Shown here piece by piece: positions 1-5,964 of a stretch of DNA of 11,052 bases (position 1 is its first letter; every line of letters starts with the position of its first letter). The stretch covers positions 1 through 11,052 of the forward strand of contig CAMVDK010000092.1 of NCBI GenBank assembly GCA_947166165.1, read 5' to 3'. Source of the DNA: an uncultured Porphyromonadaceae bacterium. Its GTDB lineage: Bacteria > Bacteroidota > Bacteroidia > Bacteroidales > Muribaculaceae. The translations under genes and the position numbers were made by a program. The notes below the pieces were generated by a model that ran no database searches, was not told where the DNA came from, and was given only the letters and a program-made list of their open reading frames with translations.

Positions 1-1
1 C

Positions 2-589
2 GAGCTGGTGCAGCGCCATTATGGCGTGAAGCCCATGATTTACACGAGCAACACGTTCTTCACCGACTATCTGGGCCGCGCCTTTGCGAGCTTCCCGCTG
101 TTCATAGCCCGCTACGGTGCCACCGAGCCGGCGCCGCAGAACGGCGCCCGCTGGACACTCTGGCAGTTCACCCGGCAAGGGCGGGTGGAGGGCATCAACC
201 ACGTGGTGGATTTATCGCGTTTCAACAAGGGATTCGGGTTGGCCAACATCCGAATGCCCGGCGGCGGAAAAGCCAAACCACACCACAAGAAGTCCTCAAA
301 AACCGCCACCAAGAAGCAGCAAAAAATAGGACATCAAAAAAATAAAAAATCGGCCGAGTCCGAAAATAATAGGACCTCAAAGGCCTCCAAGAAAAAGCAA
401 AATCACTCAAAATCAAAAGCTTCGAAAGAACCCAATAGGACCTCCTCCAAAAAGGCATCAACCACTAAAAAGGACATCGGAGCCAATCAGAAGCGCGCTG
501 CCAAACCAGAGAAAAAGTCCTCATCAAAGCCCTCGGCCGTCGCGAAGCCCGGCAAAACCAACAAAAAAGCAAAATCAAAGAAAAAATGA
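2..589 (+). CDS. GH25 lysozyme-family protein with lysine-rich tail (5' partial)
   Basis: This is the C-terminal part of a glycoside hydrolase family 25 (Cellosyl/Chalaropsis-type muramidase) protein. The frame is open to the left edge, so the start and the catalytic Asp/Glu region lie outside the window. What remains aligns with the end of the next gene: YGVKPMIYTSNTFF, FPLFIARYGATEP, WTLWQFTRQGRVEGINHVVDLSRF match YGRKPMIYSTIGFY, YPLYIGRYSSAEP, YTVWQFTENGIIPGIDAYVDL. GH25 enzymes cleave the MurNAc-GlcNAc bond of peptidoglycan. After the GH25 fold comes a low-complexity tail of about 109 residues (bases about 260-586) with about 35 Lys, 3 Arg and only 5 acidic residues, rich in Ser, Ala, Thr and Asn, ending in KSKKK. 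Its DNA is clearly more A-rich than the lysozyme part. The tail could bind anionic wall polymers, LPS or nucleic acid, but nothing seen decides this. The stop overlaps the next start as ATGA, so the two are probably co-translated. Confidence 0.88.
   Translation, partial: ELVQRHYGVKPMIYTSNTFFTDYLGRAFASFPLFIARYGATEPAPQNGARWTLWQFTRQGRVEGINHVVDLSRFNKGFGLANIRMPGGGKAKPHHKKSSKTATKKQQKIGHQKNKKSAESENNRTSKASKKKQNHSKSKASKEPNRTSSKKASTTKKDIGANQKRAAKPEKKSSSKPSAVAKPGKTNKKAKSKKK
325..478 (+). repeat. Dispersed AGGAC(A/C)TC motif inside the lysine-rich tail
   Basis: AATAGGACATC occurs at 325-335, AATAGGACCTC at 368-378 and 434-444, and AAAAAGGACATC at 467-478. Spacings are irregular (43, 66 and about 34 bp). 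The AGG of the copies begins in different codon phases, so the DNA word is read as IGH, NRTS (twice) and KDI. The conserved unit is therefore at the DNA level rather than the peptide level, which suggests leftover simple-sequence expansion. No mobile-element ends are visible. Confidence 0.5.
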
Positions 590-1332
590 AAATCAGAACC
601 TCATACGGCTTCCTGTTGGTCCTGGCTCTGCTGACCTCGATGCTGCCTTCGTGCACCTCCAATTCGGCGAGGGGCGAAGGCTCCAAGCACGCCCACATCG
701 CGCCCCGCGACTCCACGGCCCCCTACGACGGCATCGACATCTCGAGCCACCAGGGCGACATCGACTGGGCCAAGGTGGCCAGCGACGCCAACATCCGCTT
801 CGTGTACATCAAAGCCACCGAGGGCGCCACCTACCAGTCGAGCCACTACCGCCGCAACGTGGAGGGCGCGCGACGCCACGGCATCCTGGTGGGCAGCTAC
901 CACTATGTGACCTCGACCTCGGCCATCGCCGACCAGGCGCACAACTTCTTCATGCAGGCCACGCGCCACACGCAGGACCTGATTCCGATGCTCGACGTGG
1001 AGGAGCGCGGCTCGTGGTCGCGCATGCAGCTCATCGACAGCGTGAGCAAATTTGCCGACATGGTCGAGAAGCACTACGGTCGGAAGCCGATGATTTATTC
1101 CACCATAGGCTTCTACAACAAGAACCTGGCGCCGCACTTCAACAAGTATCCGCTCTACATAGGCCGCTACTCGTCGGCCGAGCCGGTGGTGAACTGGCAG
1201 GGGCGCTACACCGTGTGGCAGTTCACCGAAAACGGCATCATACCCGGCATCGACGCCTACGTGGACCTGTGCCACTACCACGACGGCGGATGGCTCGACG
1301 AGATAGCGATGGTTCACGAGAAAGGCCGTTAA
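586..1332 (+). CDS. GH25 lysozyme-family lipoprotein
   Basis: This 248-residue GH25 muramidase-like protein is predicted to hydrolyse the beta-1,4 MurNAc-GlcNAc bonds of peptidoglycan. Residues 1-23 form a lipoprotein signal peptide (hydrophobic core LLVLALLTSML, lipobox LPSC with lipidated Cys23). The residues after Cys23 (TSNSARG) show no acidic surface-export signal, so a periplasm-facing anchor is likely. The GH25 domain spans about residues 47-240. It begins YDGIDISSHQGDIDW with Asp51, contains FVYIKATEG and GSYHYV, and carries the catalytic DxE pair as Asp137 and Glu139 in PMLDVEERG. It ends with the family's WQF and DAYVDL strands. All expected acidic active-site residues are present. 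The ATG overlaps the stop of the upstream paralogue by four bases, which supports this start and an operon with translational coupling. Unlike its neighbour it has no cationic tail. Autolysin, wall-remodelling enzyme and lysozyme aimed at other bacteria are all possible. Confidence 0.93.
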   Translation: MKIRTSYGFLLVLALLTSMLPSCTSNSARGEGSKHAHIAPRDSTAPYDGIDISSHQGDIDWAKVASDANIRFVYIKATEGATYQSSHYRRNVEGARRHGILVGSYHYVTSTSAIADQAHNFFMQATRHTQDLIPMLDVEERGSWSRMQLIDSVSKFADMVEKHYGRKPMIYSTIGFYNKNLAPHFNKYPLYIGRYSSAEPVVNWQGRYTVWQFTENGIIPGIDAYVDLCHYHDGGWLDEIAMVHEKGR

Positions 1333-1334
1333 TT

Positions 1335-1430
1335 AATGCACAATTCACAATTCACAATGCATAATTGAATGCACAATGCACAATTCACAATGCACAATTG
1401 AATGCACAATTCACAATTCACAATTGAATG
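1335..1430 (+). repeat. Heptamer-based AT-rich tandem repeat (CACAATT/CACAATG)
   Basis: Almost the whole gap between the GH25 gene and the YihY-type gene is made of a 7-bp word, CACAATT or variants (CACAATG, CATAATT). The heptamers form higher-order units that start with AATG and end with ATTG: 1335-1367 (33 bp, four heptamers), 1368-1400 (33 bp, four) and 1401-1426 (26 bp, three), then a truncated AATGCA. The 33-to-26-bp step equals one heptamer, as expected from slippage. Bases 1431-1468 are non-repetitive AT-rich leader. No open frame, terminator hairpin or clear promoter is evident. Similar AATTCACAATT strings occur between genes in Bacteroidales genomes; that statement is from general memory. 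Confidence 0.85.
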
Positions 1431-1468
1431 CATTTTGGAAATGATAATGCGATAACTGGAATCTGCTT

Positions 1469-2806
1469 ATGGTTACTACCAATCACGACAGTACTGCCGG
1501 CGGGCTGTGGCAGCAGATAAAAAGCGCTGTGGACTACTGCGTCAGCGGCGTGTGGGACGACACGCGCGACGCCTGGTGGGTGAAGGGCGTGAAGGTGGTG
1601 AACCTGAGCGTGCGCTCGTTTCTCGACCGCGACCTGCAGACGCGCGCCGGCGCGCTGACCTACAGCACCGTGCTTGCGCTGGTGCCGGCATTGGCCATGC
1701 TCTTTGCCATCGGGCGCGGATTCGGATTCCAGAACCTGCTTCAAAGCCAGCTCATCAACTATCTGCCCGCGCAGCGCGAGGCGCTCGAGAGCGCGCTCAC
1801 CTACGTCGACGCCTATCTGTCGCAGGCCTCGCAGGGGGCCTTCGTGGGCATCGGCCTGGTGGTGCTGCTCTACACGCTCTACTCGCTCATGGGCAATGTG
1901 GAGACGGCCTTCAACCATGTGTGGGGCGTGGCCGACGAGCGCTCGCTGAAGCGCAAGTTCAGCGACTACACCGCCTTGCTGTTGCTCATACCGGTGCTGA
2001 TGGTGTGCTCGGCCGGCATCTCCATCTTCATGAGCGACGCTGTGCAGCGCATGTTTGGCGGCGGAATGCTGTCGCCGGTGGCCCACAGTGTGCTCGGAGC
2101 CATGCCTATGGTCATCACATGGGTGATATTTGCCGCGGCCTACTGGCTGGTGCCCAACACGCGCGTCGAGCTGGGCGGGGCGGTGTGCGCCGGCGTGCTG
2201 TGCGGCACGCTCTTCCAGGGCGTGCAGTGGCTGTTTGTCACCGGGCAGCTCTATGTGTCGAAATATAACGCCATCTACGGCAGCTTCGCCTTCCTGCCGC
2301 TGCTGCTGGTGTGGCTGCAACTGTCGTGGCTGATTGCGCTGGCCGGCGTGGTGCTCACCTACTCGTGGCAGAACATCCACAACTTTGCCCACCGTGAGGC
2401 GGCGGCCGACGTGGCTCCCGCCTATTTCGCCCACCTCGCCGTGGCGGTGCTCGCCGTGGCGCAGCAGCGCTTCGAGCGCGGCGAGCCGGCCCTCACGCAG
2501 GCCGAGCTGGAGCGCGACTACGACATCCCCGGCCTGCTGGCTTCGCGGCTGCTGCGCGGCTTGCAGCGTGCCGGGCTGCTGGTGCCGGCCACGGTCGACA
2601 AAGCGCGCGTGTGGCAACCCGCGCGCGACTTGAGCCGCCTGAGCGCCGGCGAGGCCCTCGAGGCGATGGGCCACGTGGGGCACGAGCGGTTCATCACCAA
2701 GGCCGACGAGCGTCTAGCTCCCGCCCTGGACCGCCTTGCCGCTGCCGCCACCCATCCCGAAGCCGCCGCCACGCCGCTGCGCGAGATTCTGCAAGCACAG
2801 CAGTGA
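1469..2806 (+). CDS. YihY/BrkB-family inner-membrane protein
   Basis: This 445-residue integral membrane protein belongs to the YihY/virulence factor BrkB family, long misannotated as ribonuclease BN. The true molecular function of the family is unsettled. About six membrane segments are visible, near residues 62-82, 123-143, 168-188, 206-227, 237-258 and 272-298. Family signatures are RAGALTYSTVLALVPALAM in the first helix and YNAIYGSFAFLPLLLVWLQL leading into the last. Residues about 315-400 form a soluble tail with a winged-helix look (LTQAELERDYDIPGLLASRL followed by LLRGLQRAGLLV), absent from the roughly 290-residue E. coli YihY. The last 45 residues are Ala-rich and helical. ATG 1469 is used because it follows the repeat gap directly and gives a normal N-terminal soluble segment. 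It may be transcribed separately from the lysozymes, as a 136-bp repeat-filled gap precedes it. It converges with murF, with 16 bp between the stops. Confidence 0.9.
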   Translation: MVTTNHDSTAGGLWQQIKSAVDYCVSGVWDDTRDAWWVKGVKVVNLSVRSFLDRDLQTRAGALTYSTVLALVPALAMLFAIGRGFGFQNLLQSQLINYLPAQREALESALTYVDAYLSQASQGAFVGIGLVVLLYTLYSLMGNVETAFNHVWGVADERSLKRKFSDYTALLLLIPVLMVCSAGISIFMSDAVQRMFGGGMLSPVAHSVLGAMPMVITWVIFAAAYWLVPNTRVELGGAVCAGVLCGTLFQGVQWLFVTGQLYVSKYNAIYGSFAFLPLLLVWLQLSWLIALAGVVLTYSWQNIHNFAHREAAADVAPAYFAHLAVAVLAVAQQRFERGEPALTQAELERDYDIPGLLASRLLRGLQRAGLLVPATVDKARVWQPARDLSRLSAGEALEAMGHVGHERFITKADERLAPALDRLAAAATHPEAAATPLREILQAQQ

Positions 2807-2822
2807 GCCGGCCGGCACGAGG

Positions 2823-4178
2823 TCACAGCAGCTCGGGCAACTGGTAGAGGCGGGTGCTGTTGGAACCCTTGATGAGGATATAGTAGCCTTCGGGACGGCA
2901 GTCGGCAATGGCCGCTTTCACCTGCTCCACGTCTGCGAATTTGCGGAAGGGGCAGTCGATGCTGTCAAACTCCCCGCCCACGAGCCACACTTGGTCGAAA
3001 TGACTGCTCTGTAAACGCTCCACCATTCGCTGGTGCTCGGCAGGACCGCTGTCGCCCAGCTCGCGCATCGCACCCAGGATGGCCATCTTGGGTTGCACGG
3101 CCATGAGCTCAAAGTTCTGCAACGCGGCCTCCATCGATGTGGGATTGGCGTTGTAGGCATCCACAATCAGGTGGTTGTGCTCGGTGGTGGTGAGTTGCGA
3201 GCGGTTGTTGCTCGGCGTGTAGTTCTCCACGGCATGGCAAATCTGCTCGGGCGTCACGCCGAAGTGCAGCCCCACGGTCACGGCGGCCAGCACATTGTCG
3301 AGGTTGTAGCTGCCTATGAGGTGTGTGTCCACGGCATGCCACTCGCCTGCCCCGCCCTCGTCGTTCATGCGCCAGCGCAGGCGCAGCAGCGGGTCGCAGG
3401 CCACCACCTCGCCGCACACTCGGTGCTGCGTGGCACCGGCGTTGTGGGTGTAGCATGTGGTGGACACGCCAGTGGGCACGATAGGCATCAAGTGGGGATT
3501 GTCGGCGTTGACGAAGATGTGCGCCCCATCGGTGCGCGAGGCCAGATAGTCGTACAGCTCACCCTTGGTGCGTACCACCCCCTCGAAGGAGCCGAAGCCC
3601 AGCAGATGGGCCTTGCCCACGTTGGTGATCAGGCCGCACGTGGGTTCGGCGGTCTGGGCCAGGGTGGCGATGTCGCCCGGATGGCTGGCTCCCATCTCCA
3701 CCACGGCGATGTCGTGCTCGGCGCTGAGCCGGAGCAGCGTCTTGGGCACACCCACGTCGTTGTTGAAGTTGCCCTCGGTGGCCATCACGCGGTAGCGCTC
3801 GGCGAGCACGGCGTGGATGAGTTCCTTGGTGGTGGTCTTGCCGTTGGTGCCGGTGATGCCAATCACCGGGATGTCGAACTGCCGGCGGTGCTCACGCGCC
3901 AGGTCTTTGAAGGCCTGCAGCGTGTCGGGCACGAGCACCATGCGGCCGGGCTGGCCGCCGCCGGCCACATAGTCGTCGACCACATTCCGGTCGCTCACCA
4001 CGGCCACCGCGCAGCCTTTGTCGAGGGCCTGCGCGGCGAATCGGTTGCCGTCGAAATTGTCGCCCTTCAGGGCGATGAAGATGCTGCCCGCGGGGCATTG
4101 CCGGCTGTCGGTGGTCACCACCGGGTGCTGGCGATAGAGGTCGTAGAGCATTTCGATGAAGGATTTTTGGATACGCAC
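2823..4178 (-). CDS. murF: UDP-N-acetylmuramoyl-tripeptide--D-alanyl-D-alanine ligase
   Basis: MurF is the cytoplasmic Mur ligase that uses ATP to add D-Ala-D-Ala to UDP-MurNAc-tripeptide, completing the pentapeptide precursor. With the GTG at 4178 it has 451 residues, normal for the family (E. coli about 452). The N-terminal UMP-binding domain shows VTTDSRQCPAGSIFIALKGD. The central ATPase domain has the P-loop GITGTNGKTTTKE (107-119), EGNFNNDVGVPKTLLRL and the Mg-binding VVEMGASHPGDI. The C-terminal domain shows DAYNANPTSMEAAL (340-353), AILGAMRELGDSG and LIKGSNSTRLYQL. The start is uncertain. GTG 4193 overlaps the upstream TGA as GTGA (456 aa), GTG 4178 gives a typical lead-in before LYDLYRQHPVVTTDSR, and ATG 4151 (442 aa) would remove residues that relatives usually have. 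A longer in-frame reading to 4391 overlaps the phosphoesterase gene and is rejected. murF is the last gene of the run, outside a dcw cluster. Confidence 0.93.
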   Translation of the reverse strand: MRIQKSFIEMLYDLYRQHPVVTTDSRQCPAGSIFIALKGDNFDGNRFAAQALDKGCAVAVVSDRNVVDDYVAGGGQPGRMVLVPDTLQAFKDLAREHRRQFDIPVIGITGTNGKTTTKELIHAVLAERYRVMATEGNFNNDVGVPKTLLRLSAEHDIAVVEMGASHPGDIATLAQTAEPTCGLITNVGKAHLLGFGSFEGVVRTKGELYDYLASRTDGAHIFVNADNPHLMPIVPTGVSTTCYTHNAGATQHRVCGEVVACDPLLRLRWRMNDEGGAGEWHAVDTHLIGSYNLDNVLAAVTVGLHFGVTPEQICHAVENYTPSNNRSQLTTTEHNHLIVDAYNANPTSMEAALQNFELMAVQPKMAILGAMRELGDSGPAEHQRMVERLQSSHFDQVWLVGGEFDSIDCPFRKFADVEQVKAAIADCRPEGYYILIKGSNSTRLYQLPELL

Positions 4179-4189
4179 TGCCTGCCGGT

Positions 4190-5206
4190 TCACTTCTTTG
4201 CCACGTAATTCATGCGCACGCGCTCCCAAGTGAGGGTGCCGTCTTTGTGCACGTGGACACGCACCAGATAGTCGCCCGGTTCGGGGCTGTTGCGCTCGCT
4301 CATCGAGTCGAGCGTGAGGTAGGTGACCAGATTGTACTCCCGCTCGTCCCACTTGTGCACATGACCGCAGAACACGATGTCGGCGTTCCACTTCTCGAAC
4401 TGCTCGAGCAGGAAGAACGTCTCCTCGCGGGCAAAGGTCGATGCAAACTGCATCGACGAGGGCCGGAAGATGTTGGTGTGGCTGAACACGAACGTGTTGC
4501 GGTAGGTGTGGTCACCATCGAGCAAGCCTTGCTCGATGAGGTCGACCTGCGTCTTGCCCAGCGTGCCGCTGGCCGTGTCGAGGAAGATGAAGTGGTCGTA
4601 GATTCCCATGCCGTCGTCGTCGTAGCCCACAATCACATCGAATTCATAGAACGAGCTGTGGAACAAGTTGCACCACATGGCCCAGCCGTTGTGCGTCAGG
4701 TCGTGGTTGCCCACCACCGGATAGAACGGGAACTTGATTTCGTCGTAGCTCTCGCCATAGACGTCGCTCGGATTGCTCTTGCGGCACCAGCGGCCGTGCT
4801 CGTTGGGCTCGTAGTACTTTACCACATAGCGCTCTTTGCCCTTGCCCAGCAGCGAGTCGAGCACGATATAGTATTCGGGCTTGGTGTCGGCGATGTCGCC
4901 CAGGTGGGCATAGAGCAGGTCGTTGCCGTCGAGGCCTATTTTGAGCATCTCGTCCATGCGGCCGGGGTCGGTGGTGATGTGGCTGTCGGCACCCACCAGG
5001 AAGCTGTATTCGCCCTCGGTCTGAGCGAGGTCGTACATGATCACCACATCGTGCAGATATTGGTTATAGTAGAGGCTCGACATCTTCACGCGGTCTTCCA
5101 CGGCGGTGCCGGCCATGAGCACGCCGGCCGGGCTGACCTTCTCGCACGAAGTCTGCGTCAACGCCACTGCGGCCAACGCGGCAATAAGGATATATTTAGT
5201 TTTCAT
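4190..5206 (-). CDS. Calcineurin-like metallophosphoesterase lipoprotein
   Basis: This 338-residue protein has the full set of calcineurin-like (Metallophos) dinuclear-metal motifs: Asp74-x-His76 (GADSH), Gly103-Asp104-x-x-Asp107 (LGDIAD), Gly166-Asn167-His168-Asp169 (VVGNHD), His243 (VFSHTN) and Gly281-His282-x-His284 (CGHVH). It should hydrolyse a phosphomono- or diester; the substrate cannot be read from sequence. Residues 1-21 form a signal peptide (KYILIAALAAVALTQTSC) with a relaxed lipobox at Cys21, so it probably acts as a periplasmic or outer-membrane lipoprotein. Residues 22-66 and the insert about 120-158 (GKGKERYVVKYYEPNEHGRW and on) have no family I recognise. ATG 5206 was chosen over ATG 5221 because it places Lys residues right before the hydrophobic core, lies 8 bp after the upstream stop and avoids overlap. 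Its TGA overlaps a possible murF GTG start. LpxH-like and phosphodiesterase roles are possible but unsupported beyond the fold. Confidence 0.88.
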   Translation of the reverse strand: MKTKYILIAALAAVALTQTSCEKVSPAGVLMAGTAVEDRVKMSSLYYNQYLHDVVIMYDLAQTEGEYSFLVGADSHITTDPGRMDEMLKIGLDGNDLLYAHLGDIADTKPEYYIVLDSLLGKGKERYVVKYYEPNEHGRWCRKSNPSDVYGESYDEIKFPFYPVVGNHDLTHNGWAMWCNLFHSSFYEFDVIVGYDDDGMGIYDHFIFLDTASGTLGKTQVDLIEQGLLDGDHTYRNTFVFSHTNIFRPSSMQFASTFAREETFFLLEQFEKWNADIVFCGHVHKWDEREYNLVTYLTLDSMSERNSPEPGDYLVRVHVHKDGTLTWERVRMNYVAKK

Positions 5207-5214
5207 TGTCGTTC

Positions 5215-5940
5215 TTACCATTTATATTTTAAACCAACTTTCACCGAACCCTCATATCTACTGGCCAGCTGGCTGATGGAGCCGGCAGGACGGATGTTGA
5301 ACTCTCCGAAGATGTTCCAGGGGGCTTTCAACTTGGCATACCAACGGATGCCCCAGTTGATGTTCCAGTTCTCATAATAGAAGTCGTCGAAGTTGCGGAA
5401 GAACAGCCCGACGTTCCAGGGGTTGCTGCGGTGGCGGATGTTGGCGCCGATGCCGAAGGTGAACGTCAGCGGCTCGGTGTAGCCGTACTTGACACCCCAC
5501 GACGTGCTGCGGAAGTGGATGAGCGACTCGCCGATGCGGATGTCGACGTAGGCCGACTCCCATGTGGCCGACAAGTTGAACAGCGACTCGGTGAACCCCC
5601 ACTTGTGGTAGAAATTCATCATGGCCTTGGCATCGAAGTAGATATGGCCATACTTCACGGGCAGGCGGTATCCTCCCTGCACGTCGACCGAAAACAACTG
5701 TTTGCCAAATTGCATCTGCGCGGCGCCTTTCACATGCCATCGCGGCGTGAAGTGACGGGTGTAAGACGCCGCAAGACCGCCAAAACCGTCGGTCACGACG
5801 TTGGTGCCGCCCATCACGTAGCCTGATATCTCGTTCTTGTGCTCGCCATCGTACACCTTATAAGGTATATAACTGTTTTGAGCCCAGCCAAACGCGAAGC
5901 AGGCCGTGAACAGCACTGCTAAAAGGAATCTTTTTCTCAT
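5215..5940 (-). CDS. Predicted outer-membrane beta-barrel protein, function unknown
   Basis: This 241-residue secreted protein starts with a clear Sec signal peptide (MRKRFLLAVLFTACFAFGWA, cleavage probably before Gln21). The rest has many short alternating strands rich in Tyr, Trp, Phe and Gly, such as LAASYTRHFTPRWHVKGAAQ, HIYFDAKAMMNFYHKWGF, LTFTFGIGANIRHR, WNINWGIRWYAKLK and SVKVGLKYKW. The C-terminal residue is Trp, as is common for outer-membrane barrels recognised by the BAM machinery. Its size would allow about 8-10 strands. I cannot name a family. It starts 24 bp after the PAP2-barrel gene and ends 8 bp before the phosphoesterase ATG, so it is part of the same transcript. It may serve as a pore, scaffold or surface partner for the phosphatases; this is inference from position only. 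The leader shares TTTGAAATATG with the acid phosphatase gene. Confidence 0.8.
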   Translation of the reverse strand: MRKRFLLAVLFTACFAFGWAQNSYIPYKVYDGEHKNEISGYVMGGTNVVTDGFGGLAASYTRHFTPRWHVKGAAQMQFGKQLFSVDVQGGYRLPVKYGHIYFDAKAMMNFYHKWGFTESLFNLSATWESAYVDIRIGESLIHFRSTSWGVKYGYTEPLTFTFGIGANIRHRSNPWNVGLFFRNFDDFYYENWNINWGIRWYAKLKAPWNIFGEFNIRPAGSISQLASRYEGSVKVGLKYKW

Positions 5941-5964
5941 ATTTCAAAATTTTATACTCACTAA

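Noticed and set aside
1335..1430. CRISPR array
   Set aside because: Units are 33, 33 and 26 bp of one continuous heptamer repeat with no unique spacers, and no cas genes are nearby.
1418..2683. Long minus-strand open frame of 421 codons opposite the YihY-like gene
   Set aside because: The translation is His/Gln/Arg-rich without domains. It is the antisense shadow of a GC-rich gene whose protein has clear membrane segments and family motifs.
2804..2830. GC-rich palindrome GCCGGCCGGC between convergent genes as a terminator
   Set aside because: It leaves almost no loop, the stem is short and no T-tract follows on either strand.
3033..4208. Long plus-strand open frame of 391 codons opposite murF
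   Set aside because: It is His/Val/Gly-rich with no recognisable fold, and the opposite strand encodes an intact MurF with all motifs.
4194..4391. N-terminal extension of MurF upstream of 4193
   Set aside because: The extra residues are Arg/Ala-rich, overlap the 3' end of the phosphoesterase gene and do not resemble MurF N-termini.
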